A stretch of 64,000 nt of DNA from Stygibacter sp964604155 (GCA_964604155.1 CAZRXY010000105.1:4557-68556); one strand, 5' to 3'. Numbered from the stretch's first letter, positions 1-10,026 are shown. Numbers and translations: made by a program. Notes: generated by a model not told the origin, from the sequence alone.

Positions 1-67
1 TCTCAAACTGACCATAAATAAACATCATAGAAAACACCAGAAAACAAAAAACTAATATGCGTTTCAT
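1..67 (-). CDS. Start of an exported protein, cut by window edge
   Basis: Only the first 22 codons are inside the window. Reading leftward from an ATG at 67, the peptide starts MKRILVFCFLVFSMMF and continues IYGQFE. This is a classic Sec signal peptide: two basic residues, a hydrophobic core and a likely cleavage near the Gly-Gln. A GGAGG ribosome binding site lies at 73-77, five bases from the start, so the start is well supported. The gene lies just downstream of the large surface protein, so it may be another secreted protein, but its function cannot be told from this fragment. Confidence 0.75.
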   Translation of the reverse strand, partial: MKRILVFCFLVFSMMFIYGQFE

Positions 68-143
68 GTGTCCCTCCTGTTAATTATTTTTTTTATTCTT
101 TTTCATCTTTCCTTTTCCTTTTTGCGAGGCACCGTAATGCCTC

Positions 144-184
144 CCAAAAAGAAAAATACCAGGGCGGATTGCTCCGCCCCGGTA
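144..184 (-). terminator. Rho-independent terminator of the large surface protein gene
   Basis: Bases 157-184 fold into an 11-pair stem with one A-C mismatch and a TTGC loop; its core is GGGCGGA pairing with TCCGCCC. On the minus strand it is followed by a T-rich run (complement of 144-156). It sits 12 bases past the stop of the 196-6567 gene and before the next leftward start at 67. Confidence 0.8.
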
Positions 185-195
185 TCCTTTTGCTC

Positions 196-3100
196 CTATT
201 TGAGCATTATCATCTTGCGGGTCTCGTTCAAGTCACCTATCTTCACTTTGTAGAAATATACTCCGCTTGATACTGAGCGATTACTGTTGTCAGTTCCGCT
301 CCATTCAAATGAATAATTTCCACTTGCTACTGTCTCATTAACCAGGCTCTTGACCAATTGTCCCTTAACGTTATAAATATTGATGCTTACTGGTGTGTTA
401 TTATCTTTTACTGCCAGCTTGATCATTGTTGTGGGATTGAAAGGATTCGGATAATTGCCAAATACTGCATTAGCTGCTATCACTCCACTTTCCAGATCCT
501 CGACGTTGTAAGTAGTCTCTGTGCTGATGCCGTTGCAGGTCGTGATCAGGACAAATTCGCCACTGTCTTCCACAAGTTCATAAGGAATACGAAGGAATTC
601 GCCACTGATTGCTTCTGCATTTGCCAATGCTACTGCATTGCCATTTACGGCATGAAGATAATCTATCTCGGTTTCTTTGAAATTGAGCAATTCACTATCC
701 GTGCTCACACTGAAACCATAAAGCTCTCCAGTTGCACTAAAGACAAGTTCTCCATTCTCTGAAGTCATAACAACTTCTGCTGATGGTATGGCAGTTCTGG
801 CTTCCACTGGGAATACATCTATCATACCCACAGCATACTGCAGAATAAGAGCTGCATCATAAGCTTCCGGCGTGCCATTGCCATCCACATCTCCGGCAAT
901 TAGTTCCCAGGTCCAAGGCAGGGGTGCCCCCACTGGATTCATTCCAACCGTGTATTGAAGTACATTAGCTGCATCAAAAGCATCTATCACTTCATCTCCA
1001 GTTACATCACCATAAAGATATGCCTGACCCACCGTCAAAGTTACCGGCACTACTACATCCGGGTTGTAAAGATCGTTACTCTCGATCACTATCTCACCCA
1101 TCATCACATCTCCATCTATCAGCCCAGCGGCATCAAAATGAAGGTTATGAGCATCTGCTCCACCACCTACGGGGATCAAACCACTCACAGCCATACTGCC
1201 GTCAAAGGTTACCCAGGGATTGATTGGAATGCTGTAATCCACTACAAGATATGGAGGATTAGCCTGATTCCAGCCGTCTATCAAGGTGTAATATGAAGTT
1301 CCCATATCACGCGGAGAAGCTCCTACGGCAAACCAACCCTGAGAAAGTGCTGCTGCCAGATCCGCATTAGCCGTGCCCACCAGATTATAAGCATGCCATC
1401 CCGGAGCAAAAGTACCTGTTTCATTATTAAATGAATAGGCTGATGCCTGGGGATTACCGGCTATTATATGTGCCTGAAGTGCTGCTGCACCAGTAGTTAA
1501 TGGATCAAGTAAACATGGAGTAAGCGACCAGTATGGCCAGTTTGTGTCATTCACATATACATTGCATTCAATGCTGTTGATTATTGCTCCAGCAGGAATA
1601 CCGGATACGTCAAACATCATCCAGCCGTTCTCTACATCAATTGCTCTCACATTGCTGTTGTCGGTGAAGTCGGTTGCATCCACTGATCCAGTCCAGTAAG
1701 CCTCATCTTGAGGATAAACTTCTACAATTGCTCTACCCTCATAATAGAATATCTCTGCAGAATAATCCAGCTCCAGATCACCATCATTTCCAATAGTTAA
1801 TGGGAAATCTGCTGTGCCGTCTGCTGCTACTATCACGTCAAACGCTTCTGGATTTACAGTTATATCCGGTGTAGGAATACTTCCGGTGATCTCCAGATCT
1901 GCTGCTACCACTGCACTCACCTCGCCATCGCCAAATACGATATTGGCATAATATGTCAGTCCAGGAAGCTCGATAGCGTTAAAGGTTGCTGTGATATCTA
2001 CACTGGCACCCGGTGCCAGTGTACCATTATGTGGTGCTATGCTTAACCAGGTCTCTGTCGGGCATAATTCATACATCGTTACTATATAGCTCGATTGATT
2101 CATCACACCGATCACAAATAAACCATCAGCATAGTCTGCTGAAGTAAAGGCTCCACCGGCTATATCTTCTCCGGGTACTCCATGATCCTCAAGTACATCA
2201 TGGATAACGCCCGTCTCTGCACCAGTCTCTATATTATACTGAGCTATTACGCAGCCACTGCCACCCTGGCTGTAACCATACAGGTATGGTCCGCCTTCTG
2301 TGATATTGTCATAAGCCAATCCGTAGAAATCACCCCAGGTTCCGCAAGGGAAGCTGTCAAGTATATTGCCCGTACGACTTACCAAGGTCACATCTGTGCT
2401 CCAGTCATTTACCCAGAAAGCATCATTATCGTCATCATAGGCAATTGCACGTACTGCTACCGGACTGATGATTGTCTCTACCAAAGTCTGGCTGCTAAAA
2501 TCCATCTTCCAAAGATTCGTTCCGGCAGCTCCACCATAGAAATACTGACCGTCGTATGCCAGATCCCTGAGACCCGTTACACCCGGTATAGTAAAGGTTT
2601 CTATGAAGTTGCCATCTATGTCAAACTTGTTGATATCGGCTGAATTCCATGCTGCTGTATAGAAGTATGTGCCGTCAAATTCGATGCCTGCCTGGCTGAC
2701 TTGTGTTGTGGTAAAGGTTCCCACTATGTCCCAGATATCACGGGTCTGAGGTACTTCAAAGATTTGAGCTTCCGGGCTCAATTCTGCCCCAGCTCCCACC
2801 TTCTCTGCAGGCCTCGGAGTCATCTCACCCACATTAAAGCTGCCACGCGTCTGGATTGAACCATTCCAATAGAAATTACCATCTCCATTATTGGTCAAAG
2901 TAATATTGTGATCTGAGGTTAAACCATAATCCAATACCTCACTCAAAGAAGTAGGATTAACCGTAACATCGGCTGTCCCCAGTTCTACTACTACGTGATT
3001 AGTCTCTGGAGATTCACCTTCATCATATACTGCTGTCACATAGTATTCATAAATCCCTGCTGCCAGACCCAGATCGTCATACATCGTCTCGCCTACAGTT

Positions 3101-6100
3101 GCTATCACTTCATCATCGCGATATACGTTATACGTGCCTGTAAATTCACGTACTGTCTCACCAACACCGGCTGAACCTAATTCCAGTCTCATATCCGTCT
3201 GAATCGGCTCCGGATTCCACGGCTGTGGACGAGCTAATACTACGTTCTCACCACGCTCTCCGGCTATGCCACCCCAGATATTCCAGTTGTAATCCAAACC
3301 AAATCCACTCAGCGGATCCCAGGTAAGTCCATTATCCATAGTGATCATATCACCAAATCCGGCTACGGCAGGTCCTGCATCACATCCGGCTGGATATTCT
3401 AAAGCTGCATGAGTTACTTCATAACCAATCCATAACTCTGTGCTGCCGTCAATCAGTACCGGAGTGTTAAATACGAAATTGTTCCAGTCAAGAGCAACAG
3501 GCGTAACTGTCTGCTGCAATAATACGTTAGCTGCATTAGGCCCACTCCATACATACAGAGTCATGGCACTTGGCAGATCATTTATATAAACCGTTACATT
3601 AGACAGCAATTCACCGGCAAATGGTGCCAGTTCGGCAGGAGTAAATCTCGCTGCCACGCTGAATGTGCCACCGTCTGTCAAGCCAATAGCATCAAAATTG
3701 ATCATGTCATCCCAGTGCAGAATATCTGTCGGCGGGAAAAATGGTTCTGTCCATTCCAATCCCACATTGTAGCCATCCACTGTTGCCGTCAGGTCCGTGG
3801 CAGGATTCATTATTATATCAAGACCAAAATCCTGTACTGTTACTACGTCTTCCAGAATTCCTACTCCGATAGCTAACTGACCTGTATATCCGGGAGCATT
3901 ACACAATACATCATAAGTGCCCACTAATACTTCAGGAATAGAGTAATATCCGGCCGCATCTGTCGTGCCCTGATAATTTCCACAGATTACCGAGGCTCCA
4001 AATATCGGATCACCTGTAAAGTTATCGGTTACTGTCCCTTCCAGTCCACCAAATGCTATCGGACCCACGATAAAGGGAAATTCACCATAGGTAGTATAAT
4101 CATTGGATGCCCATTCTGCCAGAATCACGCCTTGCTTGCTTACTACACCGGCTATTCCACCATCTCCAAATGTATCCCAGCAATCCACTGAATAGTTGCC
4201 ATCAGGCAGATCCTCAGATACTATCACCGTCTCACCACCTGTAGTAAATGTCCAGTCTGTACCCCAAACATAGCTGTTTGTCTGATAATCCCAAACATTC
4301 CAGGTTGCTTCAGTTGGCCAGGAATCTACCGTCATCTCAAAGACTACACCTGTCAAAGGAACAAGTGCCACATCCAATTGCACGTTCACATCTGCCAGCA
4401 CTTCCACTCCCGTTTCTGTCCACGGATTGTAGCCTGTTGCAGAAAAACTTACATCATAAAATCCTGTCTGTAATCCTGTTATCGCATACCAGCCCGTGGC
4501 ATCTGTTACTACCTGAACGCCACCTGCTGCCACATTAACTCCATTAATGCCGTTGCCTGTCTCACTATCGGTCACGAAGCCTTCGATCCCACCAAATTCC
4601 GGCGGATCCATTACGTCAAAATGAACTTCAAAATAACCTGCTACGTTGTAACTGCTATAAGCTTCCATTGCCACATAGTAGGTTCCAGGAGATAATATTA
4701 CCACATAGCTTCCGTCATCCTGACCAATCCAGGGAGCCATCGAGCTGCCAGAAGGCCAGGTGCTGCAGCCATCATCATCATAAGCTACACGCGTGTAAGC
4801 ATCATTATAAAGATTCATATATGTGTCAAACTCACTGCCACAACCATGAAGTTCTGCAGTTGCACCATTAGGTAAATCTAATTGATAATAAACATCCTTA
4901 CCTGAGGTTCCGCCTTCAAGTCCTGCTATTGTACTGTAATCCGTATAAGGCTCAATATCGCCACTCATGAAGTACGGGAAAGCATCCACTATTATAGGAT
5001 CCTCTATCGTGTCTCCAGTAGTATTAAAAACTTCCAGATCAAAATCTACCGTGGTGTTTACTCCCTCTTGCACTATCACGCCCGATACCAAGCCATTAAA
5101 GAATCCCGGTGCCGTTGCAAGTACATCGTAGGTGCCAGTCTCCACTACCATTTCGTAAGAACCATTCATATCGGTCGTGGTCGTGTATTCTCCGGCAGTT
5201 ACTACCGCTCCTCCAATCGGAGCTCCATCGCCGTAAACTAATCCTTCGATCCCGCCAAATTCCGGTGGCTCATTAGCTTCTATAGCAATATCAAATGGTG
5301 TGAAATATGGTGTCGGCCATGTGGAAATAACTATATAATAGGTATTACCCATAGTCAATATCACTTCTTGCAGCATTGGATTACCAGCCCAACCGGTCGC
5401 CATAGCTACACATACAGCGTTAGGATCATCTACAAATCCCTGAACTACAAAAAGACCTGTATAGTTTAGTGTATTGGTCAAAGTAATATCTAAAGACATG
5501 TTTTCTGTTGGTGTAAATGAAAATACAAAATCATCGCCATTCATGTAATAGCTGCCACAAGCCATTGTGCCGTCATAATCATTGCCAAAACCCTCTGTAG
5601 TCATTCCTGTCCGATAAAAAGGTATGCTGTCAATGTAATAAGGATCAGCACAACTTGTTCCTGCTGTATCAAATACATCCAAATAAAAATCCACTGTCGC
5701 TGTCTGATCAAATACTACGGTTACTTCATCAGTCCCATTAAAATAACCATAATGTGATGCCGTAACGGTAAATGTGCCTTCAAGCAGTACTTCTATTTCA
5801 TAAAAGCCGGAAGCATCAGTTGTTCCAATAAAGTTTCCAACTGAAACCGTTGCACCTTCTAATGGATCCAGAGTTACACTGTCATATACATGTCCATTCA
5901 CGAACCCGCTCGGCATCACACCGTCATGATTCAAGATGATATTGGCAATTATCGCCTGCACTCCGGCTGCTCTCGATAAGGTCTTGCCTGTCTTGGCTGC
6001 TTCCATCTCGTTGTATTCTTCGCGATAGGTTCCCGTGGGAGGATCTGCAGGATCGGGATTAGTACTATCACTATAGAAATAAATTGAGCGGTTCAAGTCC

Positions 6101-6567
6101 GTCGCCGTTCCGTAAAATTCATCCATACTACTGGTATAACCCGGAGTATTGGCATCAAAGGCGATCACCAGATTATCCACTCCGTTATAAGCAAACTGTG
6201 TCTGAAGGTCTACTGTCACCCAGTGATCAAAATCCATCACCGTGAAACCACCAGCCCATACCTGCGTAAGCTCTTCGATCGGTATCCAGCTCGGATAATC
6301 CCCAAATTCGTCCTGTGTTGTGTGTCCCATATAAACCACACAATCCTCTACCCAGGCACTGTTTCCATTATAGTGCCAGGCTACGTTCTCAATGTTCACT
6401 GCCCCACCTATCTCTTCCGCAGTATAGATCACCTGCGAATAGGTGTAGCCATAAAATGGTTCCATCGGTAAATGGGTGTCCACTAATGACCCATTACCAA
6501 TCGGAATCGGGTCTGCTATCAATAATCCGATGCAGACCAGCATTAATGCAATAAGCAACTTTTTCAT
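196..6567 (-). CDS. Giant multidomain secreted surface protein with dockerin-like module and sorting tail
   Basis: A 2,123-residue exported protein. The start at 6567 (MKKLLIALMLVCIGLL) is chosen because it begins a signal peptide and follows AAAGGAG; the frame stays open 55 codons further upstream without a good start. Four carboxypeptidase-regulatory-like beta domains start with G-G/F-x-x-G near residues 220, 438, 659 and 839. PPC-like beta domains lie between the first three. An Fn3-like segment follows near 919, then a region with propeller-like repeats (about 1270-1430), a DNRLRE-like segment (about 1600-1800), a dockerin-like pair of D-x-D/N-x-D loops (about 1849-1920: GDVTGDEVIDAFDAA and GDVDGNGTPEAYDAA) and a C-terminal FlgD-like Ig sorting domain from YPNPFNP near 2034. 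Such tails target proteins to type IX-like secretion in related phyla. No catalytic domain is seen; adhesion or matrix roles are possible. Confidence 0.9.
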   Translation of the reverse strand: MKKLLIALMLVCIGLLIADPIPIGNGSLVDTHLPMEPFYGYTYSQVIYTAEEIGGAVNIENVAWHYNGNSAWVEDCVVYMGHTTQDEFGDYPSWIPIEELTQVWAGGFTVMDFDHWVTVDLQTQFAYNGVDNLVIAFDANTPGYTSSMDEFYGTATDLNRSIYFYSDSTNPDPADPPTGTYREEYNEMEAAKTGKTLSRAAGVQAIIANIILNHDGVMPSGFVNGHVYDSVTLDPLEGATVSVGNFIGTTDASGFYEIEVLLEGTFTVTASHYGYFNGTDEVTVVFDQTATVDFYLDVFDTAGTSCADPYYIDSIPFYRTGMTTEGFGNDYDGTMACGSYYMNGDDFVFSFTPTENMSLDITLTNTLNYTGLFVVQGFVDDPNAVCVAMATGWAGNPMLQEVILTMGNTYYIVISTWPTPYFTPFDIAIEANEPPEFGGIEGLVYGDGAPIGGAVVTAGEYTTTTDMNGSYEMVVETGTYDVLATAPGFFNGLVSGVIVQEGVNTTVDFDLEVFNTTGDTIEDPIIVDAFPYFMSGDIEPYTDYSTIAGLEGGTSGKDVYYQLDLPNGATAELHGCGSEFDTYMNLYNDAYTRVAYDDDGCSTWPSGSSMAPWIGQDDGSYVVILSPGTYYVAMEAYSSYNVAGYFEVHFDVMDPPEFGGIEGFVTDSETGNGINGVNVAAGGVQVVTDATGWYAITGLQTGFYDVSFSATGYNPWTETGVEVLADVNVQLDVALVPLTGVVFEMTVDSWPTEATWNVWDYQTNSYVWGTDWTFTTGGETVIVSEDLPDGNYSVDCWDTFGDGGIAGVVSKQGVILAEWASNDYTTYGEFPFIVGPIAFGGLEGTVTDNFTGDPIFGASVICGNYQGTTDAAGYYSIPEVLVGTYDVLCNAPGYTGQLAIGVGILEDVVTVQDFGLDIIMNPATDLTATVDGYNVGLEWTEPFFPPTDILHWDDMINFDAIGLTDGGTFSVAARFTPAELAPFAGELLSNVTVYINDLPSAMTLYVWSGPNAANVLLQQTVTPVALDWNNFVFNTPVLIDGSTELWIGYEVTHAALEYPAGCDAGPAVAGFGDMITMDNGLTWDPLSGFGLDYNWNIWGGIAGERGENVVLARPQPWNPEPIQTDMRLELGSAGVGETVREFTGTYNVYRDDEVIATVGETMYDDLGLAAGIYEYYVTAVYDEGESPETNHVVVELGTADVTVNPTSLSEVLDYGLTSDHNITLTNNGDGNFYWNGSIQTRGSFNVGEMTPRPAEKVGAGAELSPEAQIFEVPQTRDIWDIVGTFTTTQVSQAGIEFDGTYFYTAAWNSADINKFDIDGNFIETFTIPGVTGLRDLAYDGQYFYGGAAGTNLWKMDFSSQTLVETIISPVAVRAIAYDDDNDAFWVNDWSTDVTLVSRTGNILDSFPCGTWGDFYGLAYDNITEGGPYLYGYSQGGSGCVIAQYNIETGAETGVIHDVLEDHGVPGEDIAGGAFTSADYADGLFVIGVMNQSSYIVTMYELCPTETWLSIAPHNGTLAPGASVDITATFNAIELPGLTYYANIVFGDGEVSAVVAADLEITGSIPTPDITVNPEAFDVIVAADGTADFPLTIGNDGDLELDYSAEIFYYEGRAIVEVYPQDEAYWTGSVDATDFTDNSNVRAIDVENGWMMFDVSGIPAGAIINSIECNVYVNDTNWPYWSLTPCLLDPLTTGAAALQAHIIAGNPQASAYSFNNETGTFAPGWHAYNLVGTANADLAAALSQGWFAVGASPRDMGTSYYTLIDGWNQANPPYLVVDYSIPINPWVTFDGSMAVSGLIPVGGGADAHNLHFDAAGLIDGDVMMGEIVIESNDLYNPDVVVPVTLTVGQAYLYGDVTGDEVIDAFDAANVLQYTVGMNPVGAPLPWTWELIAGDVDGNGTPEAYDAALILQYAVGMIDVFPVEARTAIPSAEVVMTSENGELVFSATGELYGFSVSTDSELLNFKETEIDYLHAVNGNAVALANAEAISGEFLRIPYELVEDSGEFVLITTCNGISTETTYNVEDLESGVIAANAVFGNYPNPFNPTTMIKLAVKDNNTPVSINIYNVKGQLVKSLVNETVASGNYSFEWSGTDNSNRSVSSGVYFYKVKIGDLNETRKMIMLK

Positions 6568-7155
6568 AAAGTCTCTCCTTTGAATTTTAAAAATTAACTT
6601 CTTAATCAAATCGTTTTCCTTTTCCGAGGATGCGAAACGGCTGCCCACATCCATCCTCCCTGCGATAGTGGCGGTTTGCTCTTGTCTTTCTCTTCGACTC
6701 TTCTTAATTTGGATATTCTCTTTCATTATCAATCTTCTTCTTGCTTACTCCTCATGGCTTTTTCCCATTAATCCCTAAATCCAAACGGCTCCTCGCCGTC
6801 ATCAATCCATATGACACTTTTTCCCTCTTGAAAAAAATCTGTCAAATAATTATTCTCTCTCTCTCCAATATTTTTATGCAACGATGCTAAACTGAATTGT
6901 TCGGTAAATGCTAAGGAAAAAAACACTTCCCTGCTAAACACTGCTTCTCTGATCTTCCTAGTTAACATCATAATTACCCTGTCCCTAATACTTTATGACT
7001 TTTTTCCAGTCTCATCCCGCCGGCAACCAATCCACCTGTTATCTCTCATGCCGCCGCGCCAGCTCTTTCTCAGATTAATTCACTGTGTTTTCTCTTCTCC
7101 CAATAGAACTTCTTACCCTCACAATAACTCTGACCCAAATGTGAACTTTACCTTT
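6568..7155. other. Intergenic region without a convincing gene
   Basis: This 588-base gap holds the leader of the giant surface protein gene and the region behind the DUF1573 gene. A 67-codon minus-strand frame (6768-6971) has only a weak AGGG upstream of its ATG, no recognisable domain and no operon context, so I do not call it a gene. No strong terminator hairpin is seen after 7156, and no dispersed repeat of the kinds found elsewhere in the window occurs here. Confidence 0.5.
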
Positions 7156-8226
7156 TTATCTGTCAATAACTTTTCCTTGTAAAGTTAATCTATTTTTTAC
7201 CCGCGTCGGACAATTAGTTGTCACTGTGATATAACGTATAAAATCTCCCGTTGACCTGGAAAGATTGATCTTCAATACTATCTCACCTTCATTTCCAGGA
7301 CTCACTTTCGCATCATAATCCAATATCGTCACAAAACTTGCCATCCTGATATCTCTTATATGAAGATCGCTGCCACCTGTATTCTCAAATCGGAACCGGC
7401 TGATTACTTCCTCATCCCCAGAACTCTCACCAAAATCTGCGACTGTAGAAAAAAACCTGATCTGGGGTGCTCGTGACTTCTCCTCATTAGTCCACGCTCC
7501 AAAATCCTCCTCCTGATTGTAGGTGATTATTAATCCACCCATCGTGACCGTGGGATTATTATTGTCATAAAATTTCACCCGCTCCCGGTTAAAACCATAC
7601 TTCCCCCCTTTATCTCCCTTCACTTTCGCATAGATAACTGCCGTCTCACCCGGCAATAAAGGATTATCGCTGATACTCAATTCCACATTCTCTATCTCCA
7701 TAAAATCCTCTATTACAAGATCCATCTCCCTCTCACCCGAGTTTAATATCAGTATCGAATCAATTCTTGTCTCCGTATCCAAGATGTACTCAAAATTAAA
7801 TTCCGCCCTGTTCAACCGCAATTCACCCACTTTCTTACGCAATTTCTGCGGATCAGGAAGGATGAAACCACGCACCCGCAACGTTACTTCCGAAGGTTTG
7901 CCACTCGTCTGAACCCTCACCGACTTGCGGAATACCTTGCTCCTGTTTGACGGATCAAAAACCAGTACTACATAACCCCGCTCTCCAGGCATGATCTCTC
8001 CAGTTGACCAACTGGATGTCGTGCAGCCTCACGAAGCATGGACATCGATCAATTTCAGCGGCTCATCTCCCGTATTACTGAACTCAAAACGATATTCCAC
8101 TTCCCCATCCTTCTCGTATATCTCCCCAAAATCATACTCCAGCAAGTCCGGCGTAAATTCCGCTACACCACATAAAATCAGACAGTAAAACAGAATACTT
8201 AATACTAACAGTATCTTCAATTTCAT
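7156..8226 (-). CDS. DUF1573-type exported protein, candidate selenoprotein (UGA at 8029-8031)
   Basis: Two same-frame pieces (8029-8226 and 7156-8028) make one 356-residue protein if the UGA at 8031-8029 is read through. The N-terminus (MKLKILLVLSILFYCL) is a signal peptide and GAGGTGA precedes the ATG at 8226. Residues 30-110 match DUF1573: NTGDEPLKLIDVHAS, then UGA, then GCTTSSWSTGEIMPGERG. In the family this site reads SCGCT, so UGA sits exactly where the first Cys belongs, giving U66-G67-C68. A SECIS-like hairpin lies 12 bases after the UGA. A second, Cys-free domain of this type occupies about 265-355. It follows an M23 peptidase gene by 34 bases, suggesting an envelope role. The alternative is a TGC-to-TGA nonsense mutation or sequencing error, making it a pseudogene. 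Family known, function unknown; selenocysteine is inference. Confidence 0.75.
7999..8016 (-). promoter_or_regulatory. Candidate bacterial SECIS hairpin
   Basis: On the minus strand, UCCAGUU pairs perfectly with AACUGGA around a GGUC loop. The loop starts 19 bases after the in-frame UGA. Published bacterial SECIS models need an apical loop about 16-37 bases downstream with a G in the first two loop bases; both conditions hold, and GGUC also occurs in the loop of E. coli fdhF. The hairpin lies inside coding sequence, as expected for bacterial elements. Confidence 0.65.
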
Positions 8227-8260
8227 CTCGCAATCACCTCGCTATTTTTTTGCCGCAATC

Positions 8261-9043
8261 CTAAGATCCGGCTAATCTTAACATCCTCGCAAAAGCACTC
8301 ATAGACGTTCCTCGGTAATGCAATCGATGACGCGGATCAAAGGATGTGCCGTCCAGATAACGCAATTCCAGATGCAAATGCGAATCCTTGCCCGAACGCG
8401 TCAAATTGCCCGTCACTCCAGTTAATCCCACTACCGTGTCCATAAATACCTCGTCTCCCGCTTCCACATAAACCTCATTCAAATGCACATATATGGATAT
8501 CAAACCCTCTGGATATAATATCTCCACTATCTTGCCATACTCTACCTGCGTGCTGTCACGCCCCCCATCCGCACGAGTATATTCCACCCATTCCATATGA
8601 TTCGGATTGTGGCTCACCCGCGTGACCACTCCATAATAACCCAATGGATAAACCTCGCTGTTCTCAGGAACAAATAAATCTATCCCCTCGTGAATCCGAG
8701 GAATACTGGAACTACCCCTCTTGCTGCCATAATGATCCTGAAAACGATTCCTCACATACTCATTTATCAAATCCTGAAACGCCCGGCTTCCTTCTCCATC
8801 ACGACCATCCCAAAATGGTGACTTGTATTCCGTAAACCTGTCCGCAAATTCCGGACTTATCAGCAGCTTCTGTTCCGATATCTTCATCGGATGATATACT
8901 ACCAGCGAATCTCCACTGAAACCCAAAATCAGCAAATTACCCAACACACCCTCAAGCCGACGTATCCGCAATTGATCAGATACGATGATTCCCAGCAATA
9001 TTATTATCACTATAAGCACCAGTAACACAGTTCGTGAACCCAT
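8261..9043 (-). CDS. M23 (LytM-type) metallopeptidase, membrane-anchored
   Basis: A 260-residue protein with an N-terminal membrane helix (about 4-22, VLLVLIVIIILLGIIV) and a LytM endopeptidase domain (about 115-240). Zinc and catalytic residues are visible: H118 and D122 in HEGID, H187 in YVHLNE, and H222/H224 in SHLHLE. It likely cuts peptidoglycan crosslinks, or processes an envelope protein, on the outer face of the inner membrane. The end of the domain (RYLDGTSFDPRHRL) is typical of the family. It is the first gene of a minus-strand pair with the DUF1573 gene 34 bases downstream, and it diverges from rplM. The second M23 gene in the window (48499-49413) is of a different, coiled-coil type. 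Confidence 0.9.
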   Translation of the reverse strand: MGSRTVLLVLIVIIILLGIIVSDQLRIRRLEGVLGNLLILGFSGDSLVVYHPMKISEQKLLISPEFADRFTEYKSPFWDGRDGEGSRAFQDLINEYVRNRFQDHYGSKRGSSSIPRIHEGIDLFVPENSEVYPLGYYGVVTRVSHNPNHMEWVEYTRADGGRDSTQVEYGKIVEILYPEGLISIYVHLNEVYVEAGDEVFMDTVVGLTGVTGNLTRSGKDSHLHLELRYLDGTSFDPRHRLHYRGTSMSAFARMLRLAGS

Positions 9044-9197
9044 TTCACCTCCTGATTACAAATATTCTACTGCCATTTTTTTCTGCAATCTATTTCCACC
9101 GCTTGCTTACTATTTTTTCCCACCCGCAATAAACCCTTGACAGCAATACACCTTAATAAAAATTTTGCTGTCTCGAAAGTTATATGAAGGAGTCGAA

Positions 9198-9629
9198 ATG
9201 AAAACTTTGATACCAAAAGCTGATCAAATCCAGCAAAATTGGTACGTAGTTGATGCGACAGACCAGGTTCTGGGACGCCTCGCTACCCGCGTGGCAACCA
9301 TTATCAGGGGAAAAAATAAACCATATTTCTCCCCTCACCTGGATACTGGCGATTTTGTTATCGTGATTAATGCCGAAAAAGTCAGGCTCACTGGAAACAA
9401 GGAATTGCAAAAAACCTACCAACGCTACAGTGGATACCCCGATGGCTTAAAAACGATATCCTACAAGAGAATGATGGCAGAAAAACCTGACGAAATTATC
9501 AGACACGCCGTGAAAGGTATGCTGCCAAAAAACATCCTCGGCAGGCAATTGTTGCAAAAACTCAAAATTTATGCTGGCGGAAATCACCCGCATCAGGCCC
9601 AAAAACCTGAAACTCTCGCTTTGGATTAG
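9198..9629 (+). CDS. rplM: 50S ribosomal protein L13
   Basis: A 143-residue protein of normal L13 length. L13 is an early-assembling protein of the large subunit. Recognisable stretches are WYVVDATDQVLGRLAT, FVIVINAEKVRLTGNK and MLPKNILGRQLLQKLKIY. I place the start at 9198, where ATG follows GGAG by the usual distance; the frame extends 11 codons upstream without a ribosome binding site. It heads a translation operon with rpsI 10 bases downstream, the common rplM-rpsI order. A TTGACA at 9137-9142 could be a -35 box, but I see no good -10. Confidence 0.97.
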   Translation: MKTLIPKADQIQQNWYVVDATDQVLGRLATRVATIIRGKNKPYFSPHLDTGDFVIVINAEKVRLTGNKELQKTYQRYSGYPDGLKTISYKRMMAEKPDEIIRHAVKGMLPKNILGRQLLQKLKIYAGGNHPHQAQKPETLALD

Positions 9630-9639
9630 GAGGAAATGA

Positions 9640-10026
9640 ATGCAGTATTTTGATGCTACTGGCCGTAGAAAAAATGCCGTCGCTCGAGTGAGACTCTCAC
9701 CCGGTACCGGTAAAAGAACCGCTAATGGCCGCACTATGAAAACTTATCTCGCCCGCGAAACACTCGAAATGCTCGTGGAACAACCCCTCGATATCGCCGG
9801 ACTCGCCGATAAAGTCGATATCAAGGTAAATGTCCACGGCGGAGGACTCTCAGGACAAGCCGGCGCTATCAGGCACGGAATTTCCAGAGCCATTATTAAA
9901 TATGATGAAGAACTCCGCTCTCTACTGAAAAAGAACGGATTCCTCACCCGCGACCCCCGTAAAGTGGAAAGAAAGAAAGCTGGACAGCCAAAAGCTCGTA
10001 AAAGATTCCAGTTCTCTAAACGTTAA
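9640..10026 (+). CDS. rpsI: 30S ribosomal protein S9
   Basis: A 128-residue S9 with the family signature near residues 65-85 (VHGGGLSGQAGAIRHGISRA) and the usual basic C-terminus ending RKRFQFSKR, whose tail reaches the P-site tRNA. An AGGAGG at 9628-9633 overlaps the rplM stop and sets the start. It is the second gene of the rplM-rpsI pair, and the 120 bases after it carry a structured leader for rpsB. Confidence 0.97.
   Translation: MQYFDATGRRKNAVARVRLSPGTGKRTANGRTMKTYLARETLEMLVEQPLDIAGLADKVDIKVNVHGGGLSGQAGAIRHGISRAIIKYDEELRSLLKKNGFLTRDPRKVERKKAGQPKARKRFQFSKR

Noticed and set aside
126..143. Second hairpin GAGGCA/TGCCTC after the first terminator
   Set aside because: No T-run on either strand; not enough for a terminator call.
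4248..4538. Antisense frames inside the giant gene and similar long shadows elsewhere
   Set aside because: They lie opposite well-supported genes and have low-complexity or biased composition typical of shadow frames.
6568..6732. N-terminal extension of the giant surface protein
   Set aside because: The signal peptide and AAAGGAG point to 6567; an extension would bury the signal peptide.
6768..6971. 67-codon minus-strand frame
   Set aside because: Weak ribosome binding site, no recognisable domain, no operon context; likely chance.
9137..9142. TTGACA ahead of rplM as a full promoter
   Set aside because: No acceptable -10 at 15-19 bases; kept only as a note on rplM.
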